Shown here in pieces: positions 1 through 9,126 of a stretch of 64,000 bases of DNA; the first letter of the stretch is position 1; each line of letters starts with the position of its first letter. The stretch covers positions 930,001 to 994,000 of the forward strand of contig NZ_CP141822.1 of NCBI RefSeq assembly GCF_035621455.1. The letters are read 5' to 3'. A program made the translations under genes and the position numbers. The DNA comes from Vibrio natriegens NBRC 15636 = ATCC 14048 = DSM 759. GTDB taxonomy: Bacteria > Pseudomonadota > Gammaproteobacteria > Enterobacterales > Vibrionaceae. The notes under the pieces were generated by a model that did no database searches, was not told the DNA's origin, and worked only from the letters and a program-made list of their open reading frames with translations.

Positions 1-378
1 ACGCGCTTTTTTAGAACGCTATCTAACTTAGACAAAAAGTCGCCTCAAGACGTGATTGATTTGTTTATTGATCGTGAAGCGGCCCAAGCGTGGTTAGATC
101 TTTATCTGGCACGATGCGAGTTAGAAGTCGATGAGCTAGGCAGACCAGTCACCACAGAACAGCGTTGTGAACAAATGCGTCGTGCGAATCCGAAATACAT
201 TCTTCGTAACTACTTGGCCCAACTAGCAATAGATAAAGCCGAAGAAGGCGATTTCAGTGAAGTCAATCGGTTGGCCGCACTACTGCGTCACCCTTACGAT
301 TCTCAGCCGGAGTTTGAAGAGTACGCGAAATTGCCACCAGAGTGGGGCAAAAAAATGGAAATAAGCTGCTCATCATAA
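1..378 (+). CDS. selO: Protein adenylyltransferase SelO, C-terminal part
   Basis: The frame is open from the first base of the window, so only the last 125 residues are seen. They carry the typical SelO/YdiU C-terminus: an [15 protein letters not shown] segment, then [19 protein letters not shown] and the terminal SCSS. SelO proteins are pseudokinase-fold enzymes that transfer AMP from ATP to Ser/Thr/Tyr residues of target proteins. The nucleotide-binding part lies upstream of the window. The terminal Cys occupies the place where some eukaryotic homologues have selenocysteine. The identity rests on the C-terminal motif alone. Confidence 0.85.
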   Translation, partial: TRFFRTLSNLDKKSPQDVIDLFIDREAAQAWLDLYLARCELEVDELGRPVTTEQRCEQMRRANPKYILRNYLAQLAIDKAEEGDFSEVNRLAALLRHPYDSQPEFEEYAKLPPEWGKKMEISCSS

Positions 379-518
379 GGGATTTATTTTAGTGGTTTGT
401 TAATAAGATGTGACATTTATCCGCGACAGGTTCAAAGTATTTATAAATTGTCGCTGAATATGAATTCTGGTACCGATTACACTTGCTCTGAAATATAAGT
501 GATACATTGGATGGAAAA

Positions 519-1244
519 ATGTCAGCTAGAATTCTGGTCGTAGATGATGATCAAGAAATTTGTGAATTGCTACAGGAGTATCTGACGAAACAAGGATATA
601 TCGTCAGTGCCGTGAATGATGGTGAGCAAATGCACCTTCACATTGAGCAACATGGGTACCCAGACCTTATTTTGCTCGATGTGATGTTACCCGGTGAAGA
701 TGGTTTTTCTTTATGTCAGGCGGTTCGTCGGCATTCGTCTACACCAATCATTATGTTGACCGCAGTTTCAGATGACACCGACCAGATCATCGGCTTAGAA
801 ATCGGCGCTGATGATTATCTCGCCAAGCCATTTAATCCGCGTCATCTTAATGCGCGCATTAAAGCCGTATTGCGCCGAGTGAAAGTGACCAAAGAAGAGC
901 AAGTCAGCCCTTTAACAGCCAAGCCTATTCGTTTTGGTGATTGGCTGTTGGACACTTTGTCACACAGAATAACCCACCAAGAAACCCAACAATCGCACGA
1001 TTTATCCGGCAGTGATTTTTCGCTGTTGATGCTTTTTCTAAAACGTCCGAATCAAATAATCGACCGAGATACGATCTCAGTAGAGACGCGAGGTCGAGAA
1101 GCGTTACCCTTTGAACGAGGCATCGATGTTCAGCTCAGCCGTTTGCGTCAACGTCTCGGTGAAAGCACCAAATATCCACATTACATAAAGACGATGCGAG
1201 GCAACGGTTACTTACTCGCTGTGCCAGTCAGTTATGAACAATAA
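519..1244 (+). CDS. OmpR-family response regulator of the sugar ABC operon
   Basis: A 241-residue regulator. The receiver domain has the acidic cluster D9-D11, phospho-acceptor D54 in LILLDVMLPGEDG, T81 and K103. The C-terminal winged helix (about 140-240) ends in the usual DVQLSRLRQRLGE and TMRGNGYLL segments. I chose ATG 519, which has a GGATGGA ribosome site just upstream; an in-frame TTG at 507 is less likely. It overlaps the kinase gene by 11 bp and lies directly before a glucose/mannose-type ABC operon. This parallels the GltR/GtrS system of Pseudomonas, so control of sugar uptake is inferred. Confidence 0.88.
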   Translation: MSARILVVDDDQEICELLQEYLTKQGYIVSAVNDGEQMHLHIEQHGYPDLILLDVMLPGEDGFSLCQAVRRHSSTPIIMLTAVSDDTDQIIGLEIGADDYLAKPFNPRHLNARIKAVLRRVKVTKEEQVSPLTAKPIRFGDWLLDTLSHRITHQETQQSHDLSGSDFSLLMLFLKRPNQIIDRDTISVETRGREALPFERGIDVQLSRLRQRLGESTKYPHYIKTMRGNGYLLAVPVSYEQ

Positions 1245-2676
1245 ATGGTGGCGTTTTCTCCGGCGATTTAAGCCAAACTCGTTAGTTAATCGTACATTAG
1301 GCTTAACGTTATTGGCGGTGATTTTGGCTCAAGGTGTGGCAACAACCATTTGGTATACCGAGTCAAAACAGAAAGAACTGGCGGGGATTCGCGATGCGTC
1401 TCAAAGCATGGCGAATATGTTCTCCTCAACGGTAACCTTCTTTCAGTCGTTGCCTGTCAGCTATCGTCATATTGTGCTCGACCAGATCCGTAATATGGGC
1501 GGGACGCGCTTTTTTGTGTCGTTTAATCGAGAGCAGCTCATTGTTGAACCAATTAAAGATACTCCGCTTAAGTTGGCTTCTCTCGAAGCGATAGAAGAGG
1601 TGCTGAAAAAGAAGCTCCCAAAAGTAGACACGATTTTGGTCGACTTCTCGTTGCCCGAAAACCTACGTTTGCTGAAAAACGATATCTATTTGAGCGATTT
1701 ACCCAAGTCGTGGGCACATCACACCCTAACGTTGAGCCCAATCGATCCTCCTGTGTTGGTTGTGCAACTCGAACTAGCCAAAGATGAGTGGCTCTATATC
1801 GCCGCTTTGCTGCCAGCCCCTTACGTCAATCTAGACGATACCTTAATTGAGCGAGAGCAGATCCTGTTTCTGATTTTTTCTACCACGATTTTATTGGTTC
1901 TCACTTATTTGCTGATGAAAAGGCAGGTGAAGCCGTTAAAGCGATTGGCAAAAGCCGCCAATGAAATGAGTATGAACGTAGAGCAGGCTCCGCTACAAGA
2001 AGAGGGCGCGAGTGAGCTTGTCACCGCCACACGAGCATTTAATCGGATGCAGCAGCGAATTCGTCATTATATTTCTGATCGGGAACAATTGTTTTCTTCA
2101 ATCTCCCACGATTTAAAAACGCCCATTACCCGCCTAAGGCTGCGCGCTGAGCTGCTGGAAAGTGATATCAAACGTGAAAAATTTAACCGTGATCTTGATG
2201 ATCTGGAAATGATGGTGAAAGGGGCACTTCAGACCGTAAGAGATACAGAGTTGCATGAAAATACGGTCAATGTTGACCTGAATGACGTCATTACTAGCGT
2301 GATTGAGCCTTATAATCAGCAACAAACACGGGTGACGTTTTCGCCTAGTCCTATTAAATCAATCGTTGCAAAGCCATTGGCGATAAAACGCGTTATCGGC
2401 AACTTGGTTGATAATGCGGTGAAATATGGGGAAAAAGCGGAAATAACCCTCACCAACTTTGATGGCCGGGTCAAAATCGAGATTTGTGATCAGGGGCCTG
2501 GCATTCCAGAAGATCAGCTCGACATGGTATTTGAGCCGTACTATCGGTTGGCTGATGATGATCAGGGCCACGGGTTAGGGCTTGGAATTTGCCGTAATAT
2601 TCTCCACGGTCATGGCGGAGATCTCATAATTGACAACTTGCCTAGTCGCGGCTTGCGTGTTCAAGTGTTTGTTTAA
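1234..2676 (+). CDS. Sensor histidine kinase paired with the upstream regulator
   Basis: A 480-residue membrane kinase. Membrane segments lie near residues 20-37 and 207-226 and bracket a periplasmic sensor region of about 170 residues. A HAMP linker follows (VKPLKRLAKAANEMS). The H-box SSISHDLKTPITRLR has the phosphorylated histidine at about H292, and the ATPase domain has NLVDNAVKYG, GPGIPEDQ and GLGLGICR. The gene overlaps the response-regulator gene, so the two are surely co-translated. The ligand is not evident. By analogy with GtrS-type kinases next to gts-like transporters it may sense a sugar or sugar acid. Confidence 0.88.
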   Translation: MNNKWWRFLRRFKPNSLVNRTLGLTLLAVILAQGVATTIWYTESKQKELAGIRDASQSMANMFSSTVTFFQSLPVSYRHIVLDQIRNMGGTRFFVSFNREQLIVEPIKDTPLKLASLEAIEEVLKKKLPKVDTILVDFSLPENLRLLKNDIYLSDLPKSWAHHTLTLSPIDPPVLVVQLELAKDEWLYIAALLPAPYVNLDDTLIEREQILFLIFSTTILLVLTYLLMKRQVKPLKRLAKAANEMSMNVEQAPLQEEGASELVTATRAFNRMQQRIRHYISDREQLFSSISHDLKTPITRLRLRAELLESDIKREKFNRDLDDLEMMVKGALQTVRDTELHENTVNVDLNDVITSVIEPYNQQQTRVTFSPSPIKSIVAKPLAIKRVIGNLVDNAVKYGEKAEITLTNFDGRVKIEICDQGPGIPEDQLDMVFEPYYRLADDDQGHGLGLGICRNILHGHGGDLIIDNLPSRGLRVQVFV

Positions 2677-2689
2677 TATCAACTAAAAT

Positions 2690-2717
2690 CTTAATGTAAC
2701 ATAGTTGTTACGTTAAG
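2690..2717. promoter_or_regulatory. Inverted repeat upstream of the sugar ABC operon
   Basis: Two 11-bp arms, CTTAATGTAAC and GTTACGTTAAG, are separated by 6 bp and match at 10 of 11 positions. The repeat lies in the 161-bp gap between the kinase gene and the solute-binding protein gene. It is a good candidate operator for the adjacent OmpR-type regulator. Assignment to that regulator is inference. Confidence 0.45.
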
Positions 2718-2837
2718 GTTACGCTTTGTTTCAATCAAAATTTTCTCGTTGGATAGACTGACTTTAGTTCAAGTATGAACGCTTGAGGTCATCGAGTCGT
2801 CGACCTGAATGTCTAATCCAATACACGGAAGATAATA

Positions 2838-4085
2838 ATGAAACTAAATAAAACCCTACTAACTCTTTCTCTGCTCTCTGCGGCAAACATGGCTAACGCG
2901 GGTGAAGTCGAAGTGCTTCACTGGTGGACGGCTGGTGGTGAAGCAAAATCTGCGGCTGTTCTGAAACAAATGCTGGAAGAACAAAATCATACCTGGAAAG
3001 ACTTTGCAGTTGCTGGCGGTGGTGGCGAGTCAGCGATGACTGTGCTTAAAACTCGCGCGGTATCTGGCAATCCTCCATCTGCGGCTCAAATCAAAGGACA
3101 CGATATTCAGGAGTGGGGCAGCTTAGGTTTCCTTACTTCACTGGAAAGTACGGCGAAGCAGGAAAAGTGGGATGACCTACTACCGTCAGTTGTCACTAAA
3201 GTGATGAAGTACAAAGATGAGTATGTGGCTGTACCGGTTAACGTCCACCGTGTTAACTGGCTGTGGGCAAACCCTGAAGTACTGAAAAAATCAGGTGTAG
3301 AACTTCCAACAACACTGGACGAGTTTTTTGCTGCGGCAGACAAAATTAAAGCGGCCGGCTTTATCCCACTTGCTCATGGTGGACAGCCTTGGCAAGACGC
3401 GACCGTGTTCGAAGCCGTCGCACTGGACGTGCTGGGAAGTGAAGACTACAACAAAGCGTTTGTAGACCTAGATATGGACGTATTGTCTGGCGATAAAATG
3501 GTCGAAGTTTTCACCAAGTTTAAGAAGATCCACGACTACATTGACGCTAACTCACCAGGGCGTGACTGGAACGTTGCGACCTCGATGGTGATTAACGGTG
3601 AAGCGGCTATGCAGATCATGGGTGACTGGGCGAAAGGTGAATTTACTGCGGCGGGTAAAGTGCCGGGTAAAGACTACATTTGTGCGCCTGCGCCAGGTAC
3701 TGACGGTCAATTTACGTTCAACATTGATAGCTTTGCTTTCTTTGAACTCAGCAACGAAGAGAACAAGAAGGCACAGCAAGACTTAGCTCGTACCATACTG
3801 ACCAAAGAGTTCCAGGAAGTCTTTAACCTGAACAAAGGCTCCATTCCAGTTCGTCTTGATATGGATATGGCGAAATTTGACCAATGTGCTCTGGACTCAA
3901 TGGAAACCTTCAAAGCCAGTGCGCAGTCCGGTGATTTAGTGCCGAGCATGGCACACGGCCTGTCGACTACAAGCTATGCACAAGGTGCAATCTACGATGT
4001 TGTGACCAACTTCTTCAACGACGACAATGCGGATCCGAAACAAGCAGCACAAAAGCTAGCGAAAGCAGTGAAAGCCGCTATCTAA
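2838..4085 (+). CDS. Sugar ABC transporter periplasmic binding protein (glucose/mannose type)
   Basis: A 415-residue family 1 extracellular solute-binding protein. It has a Sec signal peptide ([21 protein letters not shown], with likely cleavage before GEVEVL). The mature N-terminus [20 protein letters not shown] is typical of the GtsA/glucose-mannose subgroup, as is the internal [16 protein letters not shown]. It would deliver monosaccharide to the two permeases encoded next. The start ATG follows a GGAAGATAAT ribosome site. First gene of a four-gene operon; a hairpin follows it. Exact substrate is inferred from family resemblance. Confidence 0.85.
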   Translation: MKLNKTLLTLSLLSAANMANAGEVEVLHWWTAGGEAKSAAVLKQMLEEQNHTWKDFAVAGGGGESAMTVLKTRAVSGNPPSAAQIKGHDIQEWGSLGFLTSLESTAKQEKWDDLLPSVVTKVMKYKDEYVAVPVNVHRVNWLWANPEVLKKSGVELPTTLDEFFAAADKIKAAGFIPLAHGGQPWQDATVFEAVALDVLGSEDYNKAFVDLDMDVLSGDKMVEVFTKFKKIHDYIDANSPGRDWNVATSMVINGEAAMQIMGDWAKGEFTAAGKVPGKDYICAPAPGTDGQFTFNIDSFAFFELSNEENKKAQQDLARTILTKEFQEVFNLNKGSIPVRLDMDMAKFDQCALDSMETFKASAQSGDLVPSMAHGLSTTSYAQGAIYDVVTNFFNDDNADPKQAAQKLAKAVKAAI

Positions 4086-4107
4086 TCCATTGACAGATCA
4101 CACCCTA

Positions 4108-4144
4108 AAGGGCGTACAGGCTTGTAGGGAGCCTATGCGCCCTT
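4108..4144 (+). promoter_or_regulatory. Hairpin between binding-protein and permease genes
   Basis: AAGGGCG and CGCCCTT arms enclose an inner AGGCT/AGCCT stem. No T-run follows, so this is not a strong terminator. A hairpin after the binding-protein gene is common in ABC operons, where it stabilises the upstream mRNA and reduces downstream expression. That role is inferred. Confidence 0.5.
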
Positions 4145-4167
4145 CCTTTAAGACGTAAGGATTCGTT

Positions 4168-5091
4168 ATGGAGCATGTTGTGAATCGGTATCTAAAGAAG
4201 TCCCACGCGAAACTTAGTTTGGCGGACAGACTTCAGCACTGGTTGCCGAAAATCGTCCTTGCCCCGACCGTTCTGGTAACTGTGGTATGTATCTATGGTT
4301 ACATCTTTTGGACGGCGGCATTATCAATGACCAACTCCCGTTTTCTGCCAAGCTTTAATTTTGTTGGTTTTACTCAGTATGAAAAGCTGATGGATAACGA
4401 TCGCTGGATCACTTCTATTAGCAACCTTGGTATTTTTGGGCTGCTGTTTATGCTCATCGCTATTGTTCTTGGCGTGGGCTTAGCCATTTTGCTCGATCAA
4501 AATATTCGTCAGGAAGGCGCAATTCGGACCATTTATCTTTATCCGATGGCACTCTCGTTTATTGTGACGGGTACCGCCTGGAAATGGATTCTCAATCCTG
4601 GTTTGGGTATTGAGAAGTTGATGCAAGACTGGGGTTTTACCAATTTCAAATTTGACTGGTTAGTAAATTCTGACCTGTCTGTGTACACCTTGGTGATAGC
4701 CGCTGTTTGGCAGTCGTCTGGTTTTGTCATGGCGATGTTTCTGGCGGGTTTGCGCGGCATTGATTCATCCATTATCAAAGCGGCACAAATCGACGGCGCA
4801 AGTCTGCCAACCATTTACTGGCGCATCATTATGCCTTGCTTAAGACCTGTCTTCTTTAGCTCAGTCATCATCACTTCACATATTGCGATTAAGAGCTTCG
4901 ACCTGGTAACAGCGATGACGGCCGGTGGCCCGGGGTACTCTTCAGATTTGCCCGCACTGTTTATGTACGCGCACTCATTTACTCGTGGTCAGATAGGTTT
5001 GGGGGCTGCAAGCGCGATGATGATGTTGGCAGGTATTCTCGCCATTTTAGTTCCTTATTTGTACTCAGAGCTTAGGGAGAAAAAATCATGA
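4168..5091 (+). CDS. Sugar ABC transporter permease 1
   Basis: A 307-residue inner-membrane permease of the MalF/UgpA type with about six membrane segments. The cytoplasmic EAA loop reads AAQIDGASLPTIYWRIIMPCL, which docks on the ATPase. It overlaps the next permease gene by 4 bp (ATGA), indicating translational coupling. With the neighbouring permease it forms the heterodimeric channel of a CUT1-type sugar importer. Confidence 0.88.
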   Translation: MEHVVNRYLKKSHAKLSLADRLQHWLPKIVLAPTVLVTVVCIYGYIFWTAALSMTNSRFLPSFNFVGFTQYEKLMDNDRWITSISNLGIFGLLFMLIAIVLGVGLAILLDQNIRQEGAIRTIYLYPMALSFIVTGTAWKWILNPGLGIEKLMQDWGFTNFKFDWLVNSDLSVYTLVIAAVWQSSGFVMAMFLAGLRGIDSSIIKAAQIDGASLPTIYWRIIMPCLRPVFFSSVIITSHIAIKSFDLVTAMTAGGPGYSSDLPALFMYAHSFTRGQIGLGAASAMMMLAGILAILVPYLYSELREKKS

Positions 5092-5945
5092 TGCGCAGTG
5101 TGAATTTCTCTCGGCTGTTTATCTACTTCGGGTTAGCGCTTTTTTGTTTGTTCTACTTGATGCCATTGTTCGTGATGGTGGTGACTTCATTCAAAACCCT
5201 GCCGGATATTAAAGCCGGTAACTTGATGAGTTTACCAACCGAATGGGTTTTTGATGCCTGGTATAAAGCGTGGGACAGCGCTTGTACGGGCGTGAAATGT
5301 GAAGGGGTGAAAGGGTATTTCTGGAACTCTTTCCAAATGGTGATTCCTGCAGTGGCGATCTCTACGCTGCTGGGCGCATTTAATGGTTATGTGGTGACTA
5401 AGTGGCAATTCCGAGGTTCAAACTTGTTCTTCAGCTTGCTGCTGTTTGGCTGCTTTATTCCGTTTCAGGTGATTTTGTTACCAATGGCGGCGGTGCTCGG
5501 CAAATTAGGTTTGGCAAATACCACCACTGGCTTGGTTATCGTTCATGTGATTTATGGTATGGCGTTTACCACGCTGTTCTTTCGTAACTTCTACATCAGT
5601 ATTCCGGATGAGCTTGTCAAAGCTGCGAAGTTGGATGGGGCAGGTTTCTTTACCATTTTCTTTAAAATTCTTCTGCCAATCTCGACGCCAATCATCATGG
5701 TGACGGTGATTTGGCAGTTTACCGCTATTTGGAATGACTTCTTGTTTGGGGTTGTCTATTCAGGTTCCGAAACACAGCCAATTACGGTTGCCCTGAACAA
5801 CTTAGTGAACACCAGTACAGGGGTGAAAGAGTACAACGTCGATATGGCGGCGGCGATCATTGCGGCGTTACCAACGCTACTCGTTTATGTATTAGCAGGA
5901 AAATACTTTGTTCGTGGCCTTACGGCTGGATCGGTAAAAGGATAA
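5088..5945 (+). CDS. Sugar ABC transporter permease 2
   Basis: A 285-residue permease of the MalG/UgpE type with about six membrane segments. Its EAA loop is AAKLDGAGFFTIFFKILLPI. It starts inside the end of the first permease gene and is followed 5 bp later by the ATPase gene. A short extra loop, SACTGVKCEGVKG, carries two cysteines and faces the periplasm by topology. It is the second half of the membrane channel. Confidence 0.88.
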   Translation: MMRSVNFSRLFIYFGLALFCLFYLMPLFVMVVTSFKTLPDIKAGNLMSLPTEWVFDAWYKAWDSACTGVKCEGVKGYFWNSFQMVIPAVAISTLLGAFNGYVVTKWQFRGSNLFFSLLLFGCFIPFQVILLPMAAVLGKLGLANTTTGLVIVHVIYGMAFTTLFFRNFYISIPDELVKAAKLDGAGFFTIFFKILLPISTPIIMVTVIWQFTAIWNDFLFGVVYSGSETQPITVALNNLVNTSTGVKEYNVDMAAAIIAALPTLLVYVLAGKYFVRGLTAGSVKG

Positions 5946-5950
5946 TTATC

Positions 5951-7066
5951 ATGGCAACACTCGAACTTAAACAAATCCGTAAAACCTATCCAAAAGCGGA
6001 ACAAGAGACGTTAAAAGGTATCGATATCAGTATCGATTCGGGAGAGTTTCTTATCTTGGTTGGCCCATCTGGTTGTGGCAAGTCGACACTGATGAACACC
6101 ATTGCGGGTTTAGAGAACATCAGCTCCGGTGACATCGTGATTGATGGTAATAATGTGTCGAATGTGGAACCGAAAGATCGCGATATTGCGATGGTGTTCC
6201 AATCGTATGCGCTATATCCAAATATGACGGTAAGAGGCAACATCGAATTTGGTCTCAAGATTCGTAAAATGGCGAAAGAGGCAATTGATGCCGAAGTGGA
6301 GCGAGTGGCGGAAATGCTACAGATTGATCATCTGCTTGACCGTAAGCCTTCGCAATTATCAGGTGGTCAGCGCCAGCGAGTTGCGATGGGACGTGCGCTT
6401 GCTCGTCGCCCGAAGTTGTATCTGTTTGACGAGCCACTTTCGAACTTAGATGCGAAGCTGCGTGTTGAAATGCGCCACCAGATCAAGCGTCTTCACCAGC
6501 AACTGAATACGACGATTGTGTACGTAACGCATGACCAGATTGAGGCGATGACACTCGCGGACCGTATTGCGGTAATGAAAGACGGTGAGTTACAGCAACT
6601 CGGAACACCACAAGAAATCTACAACAAGCCTAATAATATGTTTGTTGCAGGTTTTATGGGCTCACCTTCGATGAACTTCATTAAAACCATGGTCGATTTG
6701 GATGCTCAGGATAACCCCGTAATAAAAGTGACAGGCAGTAACGCGCAGGAGCATCACATCAAGCTGCCAGCTTCGATGCGAAAACAAGACGGCAAAGAGA
6801 TTGTGATTGGCTTGCGTCCGGAACATATTACGGACAGTGAGAACCAAGAGTCTGCCGCATCTACCAAGCTTGATTTACAGCTTGAAGTCCTTGAGCCAAC
6901 GGGGCCAGATACCATCGCGATGATTAAGGTCAACGATCAAGAAGTCGCTTGTCGCTTGTCTCCGGAGTTTGATGTAAAGGTCGGTCAGGTCGCGCCGCTG
7001 CATTTTGATTTGTCCAAGGCGGTTTTCTTTGACGCTTCAACTGAGCAACGCATCGAGTTTCACTAA
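5951..7066 (+). CDS. Sugar ABC transporter ATPase (MalK/UgpC type)
   Basis: A 371-residue ATPase. It has Walker A GPSGCGKST, Q-loop VFQSYALYPNMTV, signature LSGGQRQR, Walker B LYLFDEPLSNLD and switch histidine VTHDQ. A C-terminal regulatory TOBE domain covers about residues 240-371. It energises the importer formed with the two upstream permeases. A strong terminator follows, so it closes the operon. Confidence 0.9.
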   Translation: MATLELKQIRKTYPKAEQETLKGIDISIDSGEFLILVGPSGCGKSTLMNTIAGLENISSGDIVIDGNNVSNVEPKDRDIAMVFQSYALYPNMTVRGNIEFGLKIRKMAKEAIDAEVERVAEMLQIDHLLDRKPSQLSGGQRQRVAMGRALARRPKLYLFDEPLSNLDAKLRVEMRHQIKRLHQQLNTTIVYVTHDQIEAMTLADRIAVMKDGELQQLGTPQEIYNKPNNMFVAGFMGSPSMNFIKTMVDLDAQDNPVIKVTGSNAQEHHIKLPASMRKQDGKEIVIGLRPEHITDSENQESAASTKLDLQLEVLEPTGPDTIAMIKVNDQEVACRLSPEFDVKVGQVAPLHFDLSKAVFFDASTEQRIEFH

Positions 7067-7105
7067 CGATAAGAGCAAGGCAAATCAACAACTCGTAACT
7101 TTTAA

Positions 7106-7133
7106 ATGGCAGCCAAGCGGCTGCCATTTTTAT
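7106..7133 (+). terminator. Terminator of the sugar ABC operon
   Basis: A GGCAGCC/GGCTGCC hairpin with a short AAGC loop is followed by a T-rich tract. It lies 40 bp after the ATPase stop codon. Confidence 0.85.
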
Positions 7134-7365
7134 TTGCTGATTCACTAATGTGTCTAAATCCACCCACTTAATCATTTGGCGTGGGTAGATTTCACCCATT
7201 TCAAAAATAATTTTGTGATCTAGGTAAATACACTGTGAATGGTATATTTTTAAGTTTTTGATTTATAAAAATAAAAACGTAGTTAAAGAAAGTGGTTCGG
7301 TCCTTGCTTTAGTAGATGCATCAATACCCAGTGATGGGGTTGTTCATTTATCAAGGAGAATAATA
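7134..7365 (+). promoter_or_regulatory. Regulatory region upstream of dctP
   Basis: A 232-bp AT-rich intergenic stretch with no credible gene. It contains the sigma-54-type promoter at 7293-7308. The 150 bp upstream of that promoter is where DctD enhancer sites would be expected; I see no clean palindrome there. Confidence 0.5.
7293..7308 (+). promoter_or_regulatory. Sigma-54 promoter of dctPQM
   Basis: TGGTTCGGTCCTTGCT fits the TGGCACG-N4-TTGCW consensus, with the invariant GG (-24) and GC (-12) at correct spacing. It lies 57 bp before the dctP start. The convergent genes encode DctD, a sigma-54 activator with a GAFTGA loop, which supports the call. Confidence 0.75.
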
Positions 7366-8364
7366 ATGTTTAAGCCTGTTACCCTACTAACTGCCTCAAT
7401 TCTTGCTGTTACCAGTTTTAACGCTGCCGCAAACTGTGACCCAGGTGAGCTGGTCATCAAATTCAGTCACGTAACCAACACCGATAAGCACCCGAAAGGT
7501 ATCGCGGCGTCGCTGCTTGAAAAGCGTGTCAATGAAGAGATGAACGGTAAGGCGTGTATGCAAGTGTTCCCTAACTCGACGCTTTACGATGATGACAAAG
7601 TACTTGAGGCCATGTTGAATGGGGACGTACAACTTGCTGCACCTTCACTGTCTAAGTTTGAAAAGTTCACCAAAAAATTCCGTTTGTTCGACCTTCCTTT
7701 CCTTTTTGATGACGTAGACGCTGTTGACCGCTTCCAAAACTCTGAGGCGGGTGAAAAGCTTAAGAATGCGATGAACCGACGTGGTATTCGAGGACTAGAG
7801 TTCTGGCACAACGGTATGAAGCAAATCTCAGCCAACAAACCACTGGTTCACCCGGAAGATGCTAAGGGCCTTAAATTCCGCGTACAGGCTTCCGATGTAT
7901 TGGTTGCACAGTTTGAGCAATTAGGTGCTAACCCACAAAAAATGTCATTTGCCGAAGTGTACGGTGGCTTACAAACTAAAGTTATCGATGGTCAGGAAAA
8001 TACCTGGTCGAATATCTACGGTAAAAAGTTCTTCGAGGTTCAAGACGGTACGACTGAAACCAACCACGGAATTTTGGATTACCTAGTGGTTACTTCTACC
8101 AAGTGGTGGGATGGACTTCCAGACGACGTACGTGACCAGCTTGCGACCATTCTTAAAGAAGTGACTCAAACCCGTAATGCGGAGTCAAACCGCGTAGAAC
8201 AACAAAACAAAGAGTACGTTATCGAAGCTGGTGGTGTGGTTCGCGAGCTGACGCCAGAACAGCGTGAAGAATGGGTAGCAGCGCTTAAACCAGTTTGGAA
8301 CAAGTTTGAAAAAGACATTGGTTCAGAGTTAATTGAAGCGGCATTAGCGGCCAACCAAAAATAA
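7366..8364 (+). CDS. dctP: TRAP transporter C4-dicarboxylate-binding protein DctP
   Basis: A 332-residue periplasmic binding protein of the DctP family. A signal peptide (MFKPVTLLTASILAVTSFNA, cleavage near AAA-N) precedes the fold. Family marks include KFSHVTNTDKHPKG, FRVQASDVLVAQFEQLG and the QENTWSNIYGKKFFEVQ segment. ATG 7366 is chosen because a strong AAGGAG site lies just upstream; the open frame extends further up to 7258 without a ribosome site. It binds succinate, fumarate or malate for the DctQM membrane proteins. It heads the dctPQM operon under the sigma-54 promoter. Confidence 0.92.
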   Translation: MFKPVTLLTASILAVTSFNAAANCDPGELVIKFSHVTNTDKHPKGIAASLLEKRVNEEMNGKACMQVFPNSTLYDDDKVLEAMLNGDVQLAAPSLSKFEKFTKKFRLFDLPFLFDDVDAVDRFQNSEAGEKLKNAMNRRGIRGLEFWHNGMKQISANKPLVHPEDAKGLKFRVQASDVLVAQFEQLGANPQKMSFAEVYGGLQTKVIDGQENTWSNIYGKKFFEVQDGTTETNHGILDYLVVTSTKWWDGLPDDVRDQLATILKEVTQTRNAESNRVEQQNKEYVIEAGGVVRELTPEQREEWVAALKPVWNKFEKDIGSELIEAALAANQK

Positions 8365-8382
8365 CTCAACATAATGATAAGC

Positions 8383-8403
8383 GGCTCCCGTTCGTCGGGA
8401 GCC
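8383..8403 (+). promoter_or_regulatory. Hairpin between dctP and dctQ
   Basis: A perfect 8-bp stem GGCTCCCG/CGGGAGCC with a 5-nt loop and no T-run. It likely protects the dctP transcript and lowers dctQM expression, as binding protein is needed in excess. Function inferred. Confidence 0.5.
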
Positions 8404-8433
8404 AAACTTACCTGATTCGAGCGATGTACCGTT

Positions 8434-9123
8434 ATGGAACACTCATTTTTTTCGAAAGTCGGTCAGTTTACCGACAAGGTTGAAGAAACTTTAATTGCTT
8501 TCTTCCTCGGAGCGATGACGATGCTGACATTTGTCAACGTCGTGATGCGTTACTTATTCAATGACAATATTCTTTGGGCGCTTGAAGTTACCGTTTTTCT
8601 TTTTGCCTGGATGGTTCTCGTAGGCGCTTCATACGGCGTGAAAAAGCATTTTCACATCGGTGTTGACGTGGTGATTAACTTATTACCTGAACGGTTTAGA
8701 AAAGCTTGTGCTTTGCTTGCCGTGTCATTTTGTTTGACGTTTTCAATTCTACTTCTCATTGGTTCATGGAATTACTGGTACCCGTTTGCCACAGAGCGAG
8801 CATGGTACGAGACGGATGATATTCCGATGCCAGAGATGTTGCAGTTTATGGCTGACTGGCTCAATGAAGGCGAGCGCTACGAGAAGCTGCCTCGATTTAT
8901 TCCTTACATGGCACTGCCAATTGGTATGGCGTTACTGACGTTTCGTTTTGCTCAGGCGGCCTACCAAATACTGACTGGCAAGCTTGACCGTCTGATTTCC
9001 AGCCATGAAGGTGAAGAAGAGTTAGAAGCACTTAAAGAAGAGCTTAAAGATGCGGGTGATGTGATGGAACCCACGCAGGGCAAAGACAATAGCCAAGATA
9101 ACAACAAGAACAAGGAGCACTAA
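8434..9123 (+). CDS. dctQ: TRAP transporter small permease DctQ
   Basis: A 229-residue protein with four membrane segments (near 19-41, 52-70, 90-110 and 150-170) and the DctQ mark NVVMRYLFNDNILWALEVTV. The C-terminal tail (about 185-229) is highly charged and rich in E, D, K and N, longer than in many DctQ proteins. It forms the membrane complex with DctM, encoded 3 bp downstream. Confidence 0.9.
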   Translation: MEHSFFSKVGQFTDKVEETLIAFFLGAMTMLTFVNVVMRYLFNDNILWALEVTVFLFAWMVLVGASYGVKKHFHIGVDVVINLLPERFRKACALLAVSFCLTFSILLLIGSWNYWYPFATERAWYETDDIPMPEMLQFMADWLNEGERYEKLPRFIPYMALPIGMALLTFRFAQAAYQILTGKLDRLISSHEGEEELEALKEELKDAGDVMEPTQGKDNSQDNNKNKEH

Positions 9124-9126
9124 CCG

